Source of the DNA: Candidatus Proximibacter danicus
GTDB taxonomy: Bacteria > Pseudomonadota > Gammaproteobacteria > Burkholderiales > Rhodocyclaceae
DNA length: 64,000 nt
Assembly (NCBI GenBank): GCA_016710885.1
Contig: JADJUC010000006.1
Location: forward strand, 62,001 to 126,000
Direction of reading: 5' to 3'
Position 1 is the first letter of the stretch. Every line of letters starts with the position of its first letter. The notes under the pieces are model-generated. The model did not search any database. It had not been told where the DNA came from and saw only the letters and a list, made by a program, of their open reading frames with translations. Shown here in pieces: positions 33,564 through 41,659 of the stretch. The position numbers and the translations under genes were made by a program.

Positions 33564-34852
33564 AAACCGCCTGCCCCGCCCTTCTTGTCGCCGCCCCCGC
33601 CTCCGGGCAGGGCAAGACCACTATCGTCGCGGCGCTTGCCCGCTTGCATGCGCGGCAGGGACGCAAGGTGCGCGTCTTCAAGTGCGGACCGGATTTTCTC
33701 GACCCGCAGATTCACGCCATCGCCAGCGGCGCGCCGTGCCAGAACATAGACCTGTGGATGTGCGGCGAAGAGGATGCACGCTGGCGGCTGGCGGAAGCGG
33801 CGCGCGAAGCCGACCTGATCCTGATCGAGGGCGTCATGGGTCTGTTCGATGGCGATCCGTCGGCAGCGGAACTGGCGACGCGACTGGGCATCCCGATCCT
33901 GACCGTGATCGACGGCGCGGCGATGGCTTCGAGCTTCGGCGCCATTGCCTACGGCCTCAAGCACTATCGGCCGGGCACGCCGCTCACCGCTGCCTTCGCC
34001 AACCGCGTCGGCAGCGATTACCACGCCGAGTTGCTGAAGAAGAGCCTGCCCGACGACATCCGCTGGATGGGCCACCTGCCGCGCGACGATTTCGCCGCAA
34101 TGCCGGAACGCCATCTCGGCCTGCTGCCGGCAGCGGAGATCGCCGACCTCTCCGAACGCCTTGACCGCATGGCCGATGCACTGGCGACAACCGAGGCGGC
34201 GCTGCTACCGCCGGCCGTTGAATTTGCCGATGCGGCACGCCCCACGTTGCCGCCCCTGCTCGCCGGCACGACCATCGCCGTCGCCCGTGACGCCGCCTTC
34301 TGCTTCCTCTACCCGGCCAACCTCGATTGCCTGCAAGCCATGGGCGCGAACCTCGTCTTTTTCTCGCCGCTGGCCGATGCCGCATTGCCGACCTGCGACG
34401 CCGTCTGGCTCCCCGGCGGCTATCCGGAACTGCACGGCAAGGCGCTGGCCACCAACCGCGCGCTGTGGGCCGCGCTGGCCAAGCATGTCGCCGCCGGCAA
34501 GCCCCTCTTTGCGGAATGCGGCGGCATGATGGCGCTGTTCGAGACACTGGTCGACATCGACGGCAACGCGCACTGGATGGGCAGCCTCATTCCGGGCACA
34601 GTGACCATGCAGAAGAAGCTGGCCGCACTCGGCATGCAGGAAGTCGCGCTCGACGGCCACCCGCCGTTGCGCGGCCACACCTTTCACTATTCAAGTGCAC
34701 AGGCTAAGCTGGAACCATTCACCAAGGCGACCAGGAAGCAGGGGGCGAGCGAGGGTGAGCCGGTCTACCGGCAGGAAAACCTGACTGCGAGCTACCTGCA
34801 CCTTTATTTTCCATCGAGCCCGGTGGCTGCCGCCGGGCTTTTCACGCCGTGA
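33560..34852 (+). CDS. cobB: Cobyrinate/hydrogenobyrinate a,c-diamide synthase
   Basis: A 430-residue CobB/CbiA enzyme that amidates the a and c side chains of cobyrinic or hydrogenobyrinic acid using glutamine and ATP. The N-terminal ATP-binding part has APASGQGKTT and CGPDFLDPQIHAI; the C-terminal glutaminase-like domain has WLPGGYPELHG and the nucleophile region AECGGMMAL. It is the only corrin-ring enzyme in the operon and starts overlapping the DUF2149 gene. It could act on salvaged incomplete corrinoids or belong to a pathway whose other genes lie elsewhere. Confidence 0.92.
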   Translation: MKTACPALLVAAPASGQGKTTIVAALARLHARQGRKVRVFKCGPDFLDPQIHAIASGAPCQNIDLWMCGEEDARWRLAEAAREADLILIEGVMGLFDGDPSAAELATRLGIPILTVIDGAAMASSFGAIAYGLKHYRPGTPLTAAFANRVGSDYHAELLKKSLPDDIRWMGHLPRDDFAAMPERHLGLLPAAEIADLSERLDRMADALATTEAALLPPAVEFADAARPTLPPLLAGTTIAVARDAAFCFLYPANLDCLQAMGANLVFFSPLADAALPTCDAVWLPGGYPELHGKALATNRALWAALAKHVAAGKPLFAECGGMMALFETLVDIDGNAHWMGSLIPGTVTMQKKLAALGMQEVALDGHPPLRGHTFHYSSAQAKLEPFTKATRKQGASEGEPVYRQENLTASYLHLYFPSSPVAAAGLFTP

Positions 34853-34954
34853 AACAATCTGGTTTTCCCGAATTGAAACTACTGTATTAACCTGTTTTTC
34901 ATGAGAACTGCCTCGCGTATCATGCGAGCACATCTCTCACCAAAGGAGGCACAC

Positions 34955-35842
34955 ATGAACAAGTTTCTCGCATTGGCGGCAGCCGTAGTCATCGGCTTCA
35001 CGCTGAACGTCACCGATGCCGAGGCCGCCAAGCGGCTCGGCGGCGGTGGCTCCTCGGGCATGCAGCGTCAGGCAACGCCGCCGGCCAAGAACACGCAGGC
35101 AGCACCGGCACAGCAACAGCAGGGTGCCGCTGCCGCCGCGCCGGCCGCCCAGCCGAAGCGCTCGTGGCTCGGCCCCATCGCCGGTCTTGCCGCCGGCCTC
35201 GGCCTGGCGGCGCTGGCCTCGCACCTTGGCTTCGGCGAAGGCCTTGCCAACTTCATGATGATCGCCTTGCTGGCAGTCGCCGTTATTGCCGTGGTCGGCT
35301 TCTTCCTGCGCAAGCGGGCAGCCGCCGCTCAACCGCAGGGCATGCAGTACGCCGCAGCCGGTGCTGGTGCCGGTGGTAATGCACCACGCCCCGACTTCAC
35401 GCCGGCCGGTGGCTCCTCGGGCGCCCCTGCAATCGCAGCGGGTGCAGCAGCTTCGACGGGCAGTGGCAACATCCCGGCCGACTTCGATGCTGAAGGTTTT
35501 GCCCGCAGCGCCAAGGTGAACTTCATCCGCCTGCAGGCCGCCAACGACGCCGGCAACCTCGACGACATCCGCGAATTCACGTCGCCGGAAATGTTTGCGG
35601 AGATCAAGATGGGCATCGACGAGCGCAAGGGTGCGAAGCAGGAAACCAACGTCACCGACCTCAGTGCTCAGGTATTCGATGTCGCCGAGGAGGCCAACCG
35701 CTATGTCGTCAGCGTGCATTTCAGCGGCTACATCAGTGAGGATGGCGGCCCGGTCGAATCTTTCTCGGAGATCTGGCACATGATCAAGCCGACCGACGGC
35801 AGCCGCGGCTGGACCATCGCTGGTATTCAACAAGTTCAGTAA
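34955..35842 (+). CDS. Tim44-like domain membrane protein
   Basis: A 295-residue protein. The ATG at 34955 follows AAAGGAGG. An N-terminal hydrophobic segment (KFLALAAAVVIGFTLN) is a signal or anchor. A Gln/Ala/Pro-rich low-complexity stretch follows, then two hydrophobic segments (LGPIAGLAAGLGLAALASHL and FMMIALLAVAVIAVVGFFL), a second Gly/Ala-rich linker, and a C-terminal Tim44-like domain of about 120 residues (DAEGFARSAKVNFIRLQAA to WTIAGIQQVQ). This bacterial family is widespread; its role is not settled. It stands alone and has its own terminator. Confidence 0.85.
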   Translation: MNKFLALAAAVVIGFTLNVTDAEAAKRLGGGGSSGMQRQATPPAKNTQAAPAQQQQGAAAAAPAAQPKRSWLGPIAGLAAGLGLAALASHLGFGEGLANFMMIALLAVAVIAVVGFFLRKRAAAAQPQGMQYAAAGAGAGGNAPRPDFTPAGGSSGAPAIAAGAAASTGSGNIPADFDAEGFARSAKVNFIRLQAANDAGNLDDIREFTSPEMFAEIKMGIDERKGAKQETNVTDLSAQVFDVAEEANRYVVSVHFSGYISEDGGPVESFSEIWHMIKPTDGSRGWTIAGIQQVQ

Positions 35843-35863
35843 TCGTCAAACAGTCGCCAAACA

Positions 35864-35900
35864 AAAAAACGCCGGAGGGTTCGCCCCTCCGGCGTTTTTT
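35864..35900 (+). terminator. Rho-independent terminator
   Basis: AACGCCGGAGG and CCTCCGGCGTT form an 11-bp stem with a seven-base loop; A-tracts precede it and TTTT follows. It ends the Tim44-like gene. Confidence 0.88.
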
Positions 35901-35951
35901 ATGCGCCCGGCAGGGCGCATTCACTTGATTGAATGGAGGCGCCGATAAACT

Positions 35952-36317
35952 TTACTCTTCGGTCACCAATGCTGACAGCTCGCGTTCAAGCAGCTTGGGA
36001 TCGCCCAGATTGAGTTCGACGAGGCGACGCAGATGCGTTGCACTGTCGATGTCGAGGTTGCGGCAGATGAGGCCGAAGTAGATGCCCTCTATGTGGGCAA
36101 CCGTGCCCTGCATGCGGATGGAAGCATCGAGTTCGCCAAGGCGCACGTGCAGGGTGCAATTGGTGCCGGTGGTGACCGAGTGGCCGGCTGGTAGACGGAT
36201 CAGCGCGCCTTTGAGGGAAAGGTCGAGAACGACAACTTCGTCGTGGCTTTGTGCGGTAATCAGTTCGCCCGGGGCATGAAAGGCGATGCGGGAAAACTGT
36301 CGGCGGTTGGTATTCAT
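35952..36317 (-). CDS. PilZ domain protein
   Basis: A 121-residue single PilZ domain, the receptor fold for cyclic di-GMP. The N-terminal RRQFSRIAF holds the RxxxR-type arginines and VVLDLSLKGALI matches the D/NxSxxG motif (here DLSLKG). There are no other domains, so it probably acts by binding a partner. Cyclic di-GMP enzymes elsewhere in the window (the broken cyclase) are not adjacent. It lies 31 bases after queE on the same strand and may be the last gene of that operon. Confidence 0.85.
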   Translation of the reverse strand: MNTNRRQFSRIAFHAPGELITAQSHDEVVVLDLSLKGALIRLPAGHSVTTGTNCTLHVRLGELDASIRMQGTVAHIEGIYFGLICRNLDIDSATHLRRLVELNLGDPKLLERELSALVTEE

Positions 36318-36348
36318 GCTGGGAAACTCCTCAAGCAGGACTAAGCAG

Positions 36349-37020
36349 CTACTTTCCCCGCATGTTACCCCAAAGCACTTTGTGCAGCTGCAGCTGGAAG
36401 CGTACGGGCAGCTTGTCGGCCAGGATCCAGTTGGCGAGGTCCGCCGGTTGCAGCGCGCCTTGCACGGGGGATAGTAATACCGGGCAAATTTCAGTCAGGC
36501 GATGTGCTGCAATCGTGCAGCATGCCCATTCGTAATCGGCACGGTCGGCGATGACGATTTTGACTTCGTCGCCGGCGCGCAGTTGCGGCAGATTCGTCCA
36601 CAGGTTCTTGTCGCATTCGCCCGAGCCCGGCGCCTTGATGTCCATGATGCGTGCGACGCGTGGATCGACCCCGCCGATATCGAGTGCCCCCGATGTTTCC
36701 AGTGAAACATCGTAGCCGGCGTCGCACAGGGCGGTCAGCAATGGCAGGCAGTTCTTTTGCGCCAGCGGTTCACCGCCGGTGACGCAGATCGTACGGGTGC
36801 CGTGCTTCGCAGTTTCCGTGAGAATCTCGACAATCGTTGTCGCGCTGCCGCCGGTGAAGGCGTATTCGGTGTCGCACCAGGTGCAGCGTAACGGGCACCC
36901 GGTGAGGCGAATGAAAATGGTCGGTAGTCCGACCCGGGTACTTTCGCCTTGAAGGGAAAAGAAGATCTCGCTGACGCGCAGTGAAACCTGCGTCAGCGAG
37001 GTGTCGTCCGTACTTGCCAA
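36349..37020 (-). CDS. queE: 7-carboxy-7-deazaguanine synthase
   Basis: A 223-residue radical SAM enzyme of the queuosine/preQ0 pathway. The SAM-cluster motif is CPLRCTWCD, preceded by FFSLQGESTRVGLPTIFIRL, the usual QueE N-terminus. TGGEPL and the late DLANWILADKLPVRFQLQLH also fit. The start is a TTG at 37020, since no ATG or GTG lies nearby; the ribosome site is weak. It follows cpoB with one base between the stop and this start, the standard position at the end of the Tol-Pal operon in betaproteobacteria. Confidence 0.92.
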   Translation of the reverse strand: MASTDDTSLTQVSLRVSEIFFSLQGESTRVGLPTIFIRLTGCPLRCTWCDTEYAFTGGSATTIVEILTETAKHGTRTICVTGGEPLAQKNCLPLLTALCDAGYDVSLETSGALDIGGVDPRVARIMDIKAPGSGECDKNLWTNLPQLRAGDEVKIVIADRADYEWACCTIAAHRLTEICPVLLSPVQGALQPADLANWILADKLPVRFQLQLHKVLWGNMRGK

Positions 37021-37021
37021 G

Positions 37022-37795
37022 CTACTTCTTCTTCAGGCGCTTGGCGGCAGCGTCGCCAGACGGTGTGCCCGGGTATTTGGATGCGAGCATTTCAAGCGTC
37101 TGCTTCGCGCCCTTGGCATCTCCCTGCTCTTGCTGGCAGGTGGAAATGTTGAGCATGGCATCCGGCGCTTTCGCATGGCTGCCCCAGCGCGCAACCACAG
37201 TCTTCTGCGCCTCGATGGCCTTCTTGCAGTCGCGCAATCCGTAGTACGAATTACCCAGCCAGTATTGGGCAGAAGGGGCGAGGTCGCTGTCTGGATGCTT
37301 TTTCACGAAAGCATCGAAAGCGGCAGCAGAGTCCTTGTATTTTCCAGCCTTGAAAAGATTGAGCGCCGCTTCGTATGCACGGGCCTCTTCTGCCGGATCG
37401 GCGGCTTTCTTCGGCCCAGCCTGACCGGAGGCCGCTGCCGCCGAATCGCCGCCAGCTTTGGTCTCCGTGCCGCCACCCGGCTCAAACTTGCGCAGCCGGC
37501 CATCAAGGTCGATATAGAAATCCTGCTGCCGCTTCTTCGTGTTTTCCAACTCGTAAGTCAGCGTTTCGACCTGCCCTCGCAGCTTTGCCATTTCGGCCTT
37601 CAAGGCCTCGATCTGATTCGACAGGTCGAGCTGAGCCCGACTTTGCGTCTCTATGCGCTCGTTGCTGCTCTTGCGCAGTTCAGCGATCTGACGGCGCGCT
37701 TCCTCGTCGTCAAACAGCGCCCAGGCTGGCGAGGCGGAAAACGCCCCGGCGGCACAGAGCGCAAGGGCGAGTGGGCGCGCGGTCAGGCGGGCCAT
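37022..37795 (-). CDS. cpoB: Cell division coordinator CpoB (YbgF)
   Basis: A 257-residue periplasmic protein. It has a signal peptide ending SPAWA, then the trimerisation coiled coil (RRQIAELRKSSNERIETQSR and on to about residue 95), a Gly/Ala-rich linker and a C-terminal TPR domain (AYEAALNLFKAGKYKDSAAA, YWLGNSYYGLRDCKKAIEA). CpoB links Tol-Pal function to peptidoglycan synthesis at the septum. It is two bases downstream of pal. Confidence 0.93.
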   Translation of the reverse strand: MARLTARPLALALCAAGAFSASPAWALFDDEEARRQIAELRKSSNERIETQSRAQLDLSNQIEALKAEMAKLRGQVETLTYELENTKKRQQDFYIDLDGRLRKFEPGGGTETKAGGDSAAAASGQAGPKKAADPAEEARAYEAALNLFKAGKYKDSAAAFDAFVKKHPDSDLAPSAQYWLGNSYYGLRDCKKAIEAQKTVVARWGSHAKAPDAMLNISTCQQEQGDAKGAKQTLEMLASKYPGTPSGDAAAKRLKKK

Positions 37796-37797
37796 GC

Positions 37798-38319
37798 TCA
37801 GAACTCGCCGTTATAGAGCATGTCGCCGCGACGGTTCTTCGCCCAGCAGGACTCGCCCTGGTCGACGCAGGAAGGCTTTTCCTCACCGAGGCTGACTGAC
37901 TCAACCTGCTCTTCGCGGACACCCATCAGCATCAGGGCTTTTTTGACAGCATCGGCACGTTTCTGGCCGAGGGCGATGTTGTATTCGCGGCTGCCACGTT
38001 CGTCGGTATTGCCCTGGATCAGCATCTTGAACTGGCGGTTTTCAGCGAGGAACCTGGCGTGCGCGGAGACCAGATCCTTGAATTCGGATTTGATCTCGAA
38101 GCTGTCGTAGTCGAAGTAAACGCTGCGCTTCGAAAGAATGCTCTTCGGGTCGGTGAGGACAGCCGGCAACTGGCTGCTGCCGACGCCGCCGGTGGTTACG
38201 GTGCGGACACCGTCGCGGCCCTCGACCGGGGCGCCGGATTGTTCCGCGCCGGTGTCGGGGGTGGAACTACAGCCGGCAATGAGCAGTGCCAGCAGCGCGG
38301 GGATGATCAGTTTGTTCAT
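37798..38319 (-). CDS. pal: Peptidoglycan-associated lipoprotein Pal
   Basis: A 173-residue outer-membrane lipoprotein. The ATG at 38319 opens a signal peptide with lipobox LIAGC. The OmpA-like domain carries VYFDYDSFEIKSEF and the peptidoglycan-binding region IQGNTDERGSREYNIALGQK. It anchors the outer membrane to the cell wall and interacts with TolB. The C-terminus ends in a Cys-containing segment (EKPSCVDQGESCWAKNRRGD) common in betaproteobacterial Pal. Confidence 0.95.
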   Translation of the reverse strand: MNKLIIPALLALLIAGCSSTPDTGAEQSGAPVEGRDGVRTVTTGGVGSSQLPAVLTDPKSILSKRSVYFDYDSFEIKSEFKDLVSAHARFLAENRQFKMLIQGNTDERGSREYNIALGQKRADAVKKALMLMGVREEQVESVSLGEEKPSCVDQGESCWAKNRRGDMLYNGEF

Positions 38320-38353
38320 GTGTATTCTCCAGGAAGGGTAAGGATTTTTAAGA

Positions 38354-39631
38354 TTATTTCTGGTACGGGCCCCAGGCCGGTTCGCGTACGTCGCCGGCAG
38401 CAACCGAGAGACGTTGCTTGATACGGCCATCGACCGAGACCGCGGAGAGGACGCCGCGGCCGCCAATTTCAGTGGCGATCAGGATCATGCGGCCGTTGGG
38501 GGCGAAGCTGGGGGATTCGTCCTTGTTCGAGTCAGTCAGTACCTGCACCTGCTTGCTGGCCAGATCCATCACGGCCAGGCGGAAACCACCGTCGCGGCGG
38601 CTGATGAAGGCCATGCTGCGACCATCCGGCGACAGGCGCGGCGTCACGTTGTAGCTACCCTCGAAGGTCACACGCTGCGGCGTGCCGCCGCTGGAGGAAA
38701 CCCGGTAGATCTGCGGGCTGCCGCCACGGTCAGAGGTGAAATAGATGAACTGGCCGTCGGGGGAATACTGCGGCTCGGTGTCGATGCCCCCCGATGAAGC
38801 CAGGCGCTGCACGCCGGAGCCATCGGCGCCGACCGTAAACAATTGTGAGCCACCATCCTTGGTCAGCACGACGGCCAGCCTGCGGCCATCTGGCGACCAG
38901 GCTGGCGCCGAGTTCGAACCCTTGAAGTTGGCCGCAACGGTGCGCTTGCCGGTGGCCAGCGAGTGCACGTAAACCACGGGCTTCTTGTTCTCGAAGGAAA
39001 CGTAGGCGAGGCGTGTCCCATCCGGCGACCACGAAGGCGAAATGATCGGTTCCTTGGAAATCAGCGCCGCTTGCGCGTTCTGGCCATCGGCGTCGGCAAT
39101 CTGCAGTTGGAAGCGGTTCACGCCGGCCTTTACTACATAGGCGATGCGCGTCGAGAAAACGCCCGGCTCACCGATCAGCTTTTCGTAGATGACATCGGCG
39201 ATGCGGTGGCCGGCGGCACGCAGCAGCGGGGTCGAAGTGACAAAGGCGGCACCGGCGAGCTGTGCCTGCTTGTTGGTATCGTGCAGGCGGAAACGGGCTT
39301 CATGGCGCCCATCCGCTGTGGCACCAATGCTGCCGGCGGCAACGGCGTCGGCGCCGCGCGAGCGCGCGGCCGCGAAATCGATGCTGCTGGCTTCAGTCAG
39401 CGGCGATTGCGCCTGCTCGACCAGCTTGAACAGGCCGGAACGCTCAAGGTCGCCGCGGACGACGGTGGTGATGGCGCGGGCCGAGCCGGCATCGCCGCCA
39501 AAATCTGCAATCGTGACGGGAATGCGGTTGGCGCCGGCGCCGGTCACTTCGATCGAAAGCTGTGCCTGCGCCGCGAGGCTGACCACAGCGCAGGTGCAGA
39601 ACACGGCAAATTGACGGAAATTGCGGATCAT
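38354..39631 (-). CDS. tolB: Tol-Pal system beta-propeller TolB
   Basis: A 425-residue periplasmic protein. The ATG at 39631 begins a signal peptide ending SLAAQA. The N-terminal domain (AITTVVRGDLERSGLF) is followed by a six-bladed propeller with repeated blades of the WSPDGTRLAYVSFE, WSPDGRRLAVVL and YSPDGQFIYFTSDRGG type. It binds Pal and the C-terminus of TolA. The frame is open 24 codons further upstream, but the signal peptide decides the start. Confidence 0.95.
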   Translation of the reverse strand: MIRNFRQFAVFCTCAVVSLAAQAQLSIEVTGAGANRIPVTIADFGGDAGSARAITTVVRGDLERSGLFKLVEQAQSPLTEASSIDFAAARSRGADAVAAGSIGATADGRHEARFRLHDTNKQAQLAGAAFVTSTPLLRAAGHRIADVIYEKLIGEPGVFSTRIAYVVKAGVNRFQLQIADADGQNAQAALISKEPIISPSWSPDGTRLAYVSFENKKPVVYVHSLATGKRTVAANFKGSNSAPAWSPDGRRLAVVLTKDGGSQLFTVGADGSGVQRLASSGGIDTEPQYSPDGQFIYFTSDRGGSPQIYRVSSSGGTPQRVTFEGSYNVTPRLSPDGRSMAFISRRDGGFRLAVMDLASKQVQVLTDSNKDESPSFAPNGRMILIATEIGGRGVLSAVSVDGRIKQRLSVAAGDVREPAWGPYQK

Positions 39632-39658
39632 CGGGGGTGTTTCTCCGGGAAAAGCGTG

Positions 39659-39664
39659 ATTATA
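39659..39664 (-). promoter_or_regulatory. Possible internal -10 box upstream of tolB
   Basis: TATAAT on the minus strand lies in the 40-base gap between tolA and tolB, 28 bases before the tolB start. No convincing -35 box stands at the right distance, so an internal promoter is only a possibility. Confidence 0.3.
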
Positions 39665-39671
39665 CCGATAC

Positions 39672-40472
39672 TTACTCTTCAAACGGCTTGTACTTGATTT
39701 CAAGCACGCGCTGGAAAAGCTCGGGTTGATCGGGTTTCGGCAACGGTGACGATTTCAGGATAGCCCGCTCGATGGCGGCATCCAGATTCGTGTTGTTGCT
39801 GGATTTCTTCAGCCGCACCGAAATGACTTCGCCGGATGGCAGCTGGGTCACCTCGAAAATCGCCTCCGGGTTGCCCTGGATGGCTTGGGGCAAGACGGTA
39901 TTGCCACGGATCTTGCCGCGAATCTTGCCAGCGTAGTCGGCCATGCCACGTGAGCGCGAAGCTGCTGCCTGTTCGGACCTCGCTTCACTCAAGGCGCGAG
40001 CTTCAGCATCGGCACGGGCGGTCTGTTGCTGCATGCGTTTCTTCTGGTCGGCCTGTTTCAGGTCGCGTTCCAGTTGTTCGCGGAAAGGATCGGTCCGGGG
40101 TTCTGGCTTGGGTTCGGGTTTTTTCGGTTCTTCCTTCTTCGGCGGCTCCGGTTTTTTGGGCTCATCCTTTTTTTTCTTGTCGTCCTTGGCCGAGTTGTCC
40201 GGCTTGGGGTCAGGTTTTGGCTCAGGTTTTGGTTCGATCTTCGGTTCTGGCTTGGGCTCGGGCTTTGGCTCAGGCCTGGCCGCCTCTGGCGGGGGTGGTG
40301 GCTGGCGCCCCGCCGGCACGCTGTCCCAGAGCTCCACCTCGACCGAGGCCGGGGGCTTGCTCTTCCACTGCACCCCCACAAACAGCGCAACGACCAGGGC
40401 GATATGGACACTCGCAGCGAGTGTCAGCGATTTCCATTTTTCCTGATCGTTTTGCGGTTGGTCGAGGATCAT
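39672..40472 (-). CDS. tolA: Cell envelope integrity protein TolA
   Basis: A 266-residue protein with three parts: an N-terminal membrane helix (LTLAASVHIALVVALFVGV), a long extended middle region of PEPKPEP repeats followed by Lys/Glu-rich and Ala-rich coiled stretches, and a C-terminal globular domain (IRGKIRGNTVLPQAIQGNPE to LEIKYKPFEE). TolA spans the periplasm and couples TolQR to TolB-Pal. The Pro-Lys repeat region makes it shorter and stiffer than the mainly Ala/Lys helix of the enterobacterial protein. Confidence 0.93.
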   Translation of the reverse strand: MILDQPQNDQEKWKSLTLAASVHIALVVALFVGVQWKSKPPASVEVELWDSVPAGRQPPPPPEAARPEPKPEPKPEPKIEPKPEPKPDPKPDNSAKDDKKKKDEPKKPEPPKKEEPKKPEPKPEPRTDPFREQLERDLKQADQKKRMQQQTARADAEARALSEARSEQAAASRSRGMADYAGKIRGKIRGNTVLPQAIQGNPEAIFEVTQLPSGEVISVRLKKSSNNTNLDAAIERAILKSSPLPKPDQPELFQRVLEIKYKPFEE

Positions 40473-40870
40473 TGCTTGCGCACGGTCTCCAGCCCGACGC
40501 GCTTGACGTCCTGCTGCTTGATGCTGTCGAGCACGTCGAGTACCGCTTCGTAGCGGGCGTTCTTGTCCCCCGCGACCAGCACGGCCAGTTCCGGGTTCTT
40601 CGCCTGCTCGGCGCGCAGGTAACTCGCCAGGCCGGCCTTGTCGACGTTGCTGTCATTGCCTTTCGGGTCCTTGATGGCGATCGAGCCGTCGGACTTGACC
40701 ATGACACGCGTCGGGTTGGTCGGTACCTGCGAGCTCTTCCCGGTCGTCGGCAGATCGACCGAACCCGTCGTCATCATCGGTGCGGCCACCATGAAGATGA
40801 CCAACAGCACGAGCATGACGTCGATATAGGGAACGACGTTGATTTCGTTTTTCAGGCGGCGTGGACGCAT
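40469..40870 (-). CDS. tolR: TolR proton-channel partner
   Basis: A 133-residue ExbD/TolR protein. The N-terminal helix (NVVPYIDVMLVLLVIFMVAA) carries the proton-relay aspartate in YIDVML, followed by the periplasmic domain with VLVAGDKNARYEAVLDVLD. It overlaps tolA by four bases. Unlike most Tol operons, it is separated from tolQ by 111 bases (see the inverted-repeat element). Confidence 0.94.
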   Translation of the reverse strand: MRPRRLKNEINVVPYIDVMLVLLVIFMVAAPMMTTGSVDLPTTGKSSQVPTNPTRVMVKSDGSIAIKDPKGNDSNVDKAGLASYLRAEQAKNPELAVLVAGDKNARYEAVLDVLDSIKQQDVKRVGLETVRKQ

Positions 40871-40871
40871 T

Positions 40872-40985
40872 TCAAATCGCTTTTGAAAATGGACTGCGCG
40901 CCGCGAGGACGAGGCGGCGAGCGAGGCAGTGCAGGTCGTACGACGAGCGAGCCAACGAAGTCATCGCAAGCGCAGTCATTTTCAT
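40872..40985 (-). repeat. Inverted-repeat element or 37-codon ORF between tolQ and tolR
   Basis: GAAAATGGACTGCGC at 40885-40899 and GCGCAGTCATTTTC at 40970-40983 are imperfect inverted repeats 70 bases apart, and the right arm overlaps the tolQ stop. Next to the tolR start lies a second small dyad, TTTCAA-N7-TTGAAA. Read on the minus strand, an ATG overlapping the tolQ stop opens a 37-codon frame that closes one base before the tolR ATG. The product (MKMTALAMTSLARSSYDLHC at its start) resembles nothing I know. Either a REP-like element landed here or a small coupled gene fills the gap. Confidence 0.5.
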
Positions 40986-41659
40986 CTCATCTGCCGTTGC
41001 AGAATGTTCGAGAACTCTTCCTGGAATGACTCGAAGCGGGTAGCCAGGCGGTCGATATCGTGTGCGAACCGGTTGTAGGCGAGCACGGCGGGGATCGCCG
41101 CGAAGAGGCCGATGGCAGTAGCTACCAGGGCTTCGGCAATGCCCGGAGCAACCGAGGCCAGCGTTGCCTGGCCGACATTCGAGAGCGCGCGGAAGGCATG
41201 CATGATGCCCCACACCGTCCCGAAAAGACCAATGTACGGCGACACAGAACCAACCGAGGCAAGGAAGGCAAGGTGCGATTCAAGTTCATCAAGCTCGCGC
41301 TGGTAGGTGGCGCGCATGGCGCGACGTGAACCGTCGACGATGTCCTTGGATTCAAGATTCTTCTGTCCGCGCAGCTTGGTGAATTCGCGGAACCCGGCCT
41401 CGAAGATGCGCTCCATGCTGCCGGCGTGGTGGCGGTCATTGACGGCGCTGTTGTACATGGCGTTGAGATCGCCGCCGGACCAGAAGTCGCGCTCGAATTT
41501 TTCAGTCTTGCTGCGCTGCTGCTTGACCGCAAAATATTTGCGGAAGATGTAGTACCAGGACATGAAGGAAACGCCGGCGAGCAGCAGCATGACCGCCTGG
41601 ACGACGGCGCTGGCGTTGAGGATCAGGTGCAGGATCGAAAGGTCTTGCGTCACATTCAT
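40982..41659 (-). CDS. tolQ: TolQ proton channel
   Basis: A 225-residue protein with three helices. AVVQAVMLLLAGVSFMSWYY is the first, and SVSPYIGLFGTVWGIMHAF with the following APGIAEALVATAIGLFAAIP form the channel. It makes the proton-driven motor with TolR that energises TolA. It overlaps ybgC by four bases. Confidence 0.95.
   Translation of the reverse strand: MNVTQDLSILHLILNASAVVQAVMLLLAGVSFMSWYYIFRKYFAVKQQRSKTEKFERDFWSGGDLNAMYNSAVNDRHHAGSMERIFEAGFREFTKLRGQKNLESKDIVDGSRRAMRATYQRELDELESHLAFLASVGSVSPYIGLFGTVWGIMHAFRALSNVGQATLASVAPGIAEALVATAIGLFAAIPAVLAYNRFAHDIDRLATRFESFQEEFSNILQRQMR

Noticed and set aside
40058..40411. Pro/Lys codon repeats in tolA as a tandem DNA repeat or CRISPR-like array
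   Set aside because: The repeats encode the known extended region of TolA, are irregular, and have no spacers.
39672..41659. tolQR and the ExbB/DUF2149 pair as recent duplicates of each other
   Set aside because: Only the channel-helix pattern is shared; lengths, flanks and the DUF2149 tail differ too much for a local duplication.
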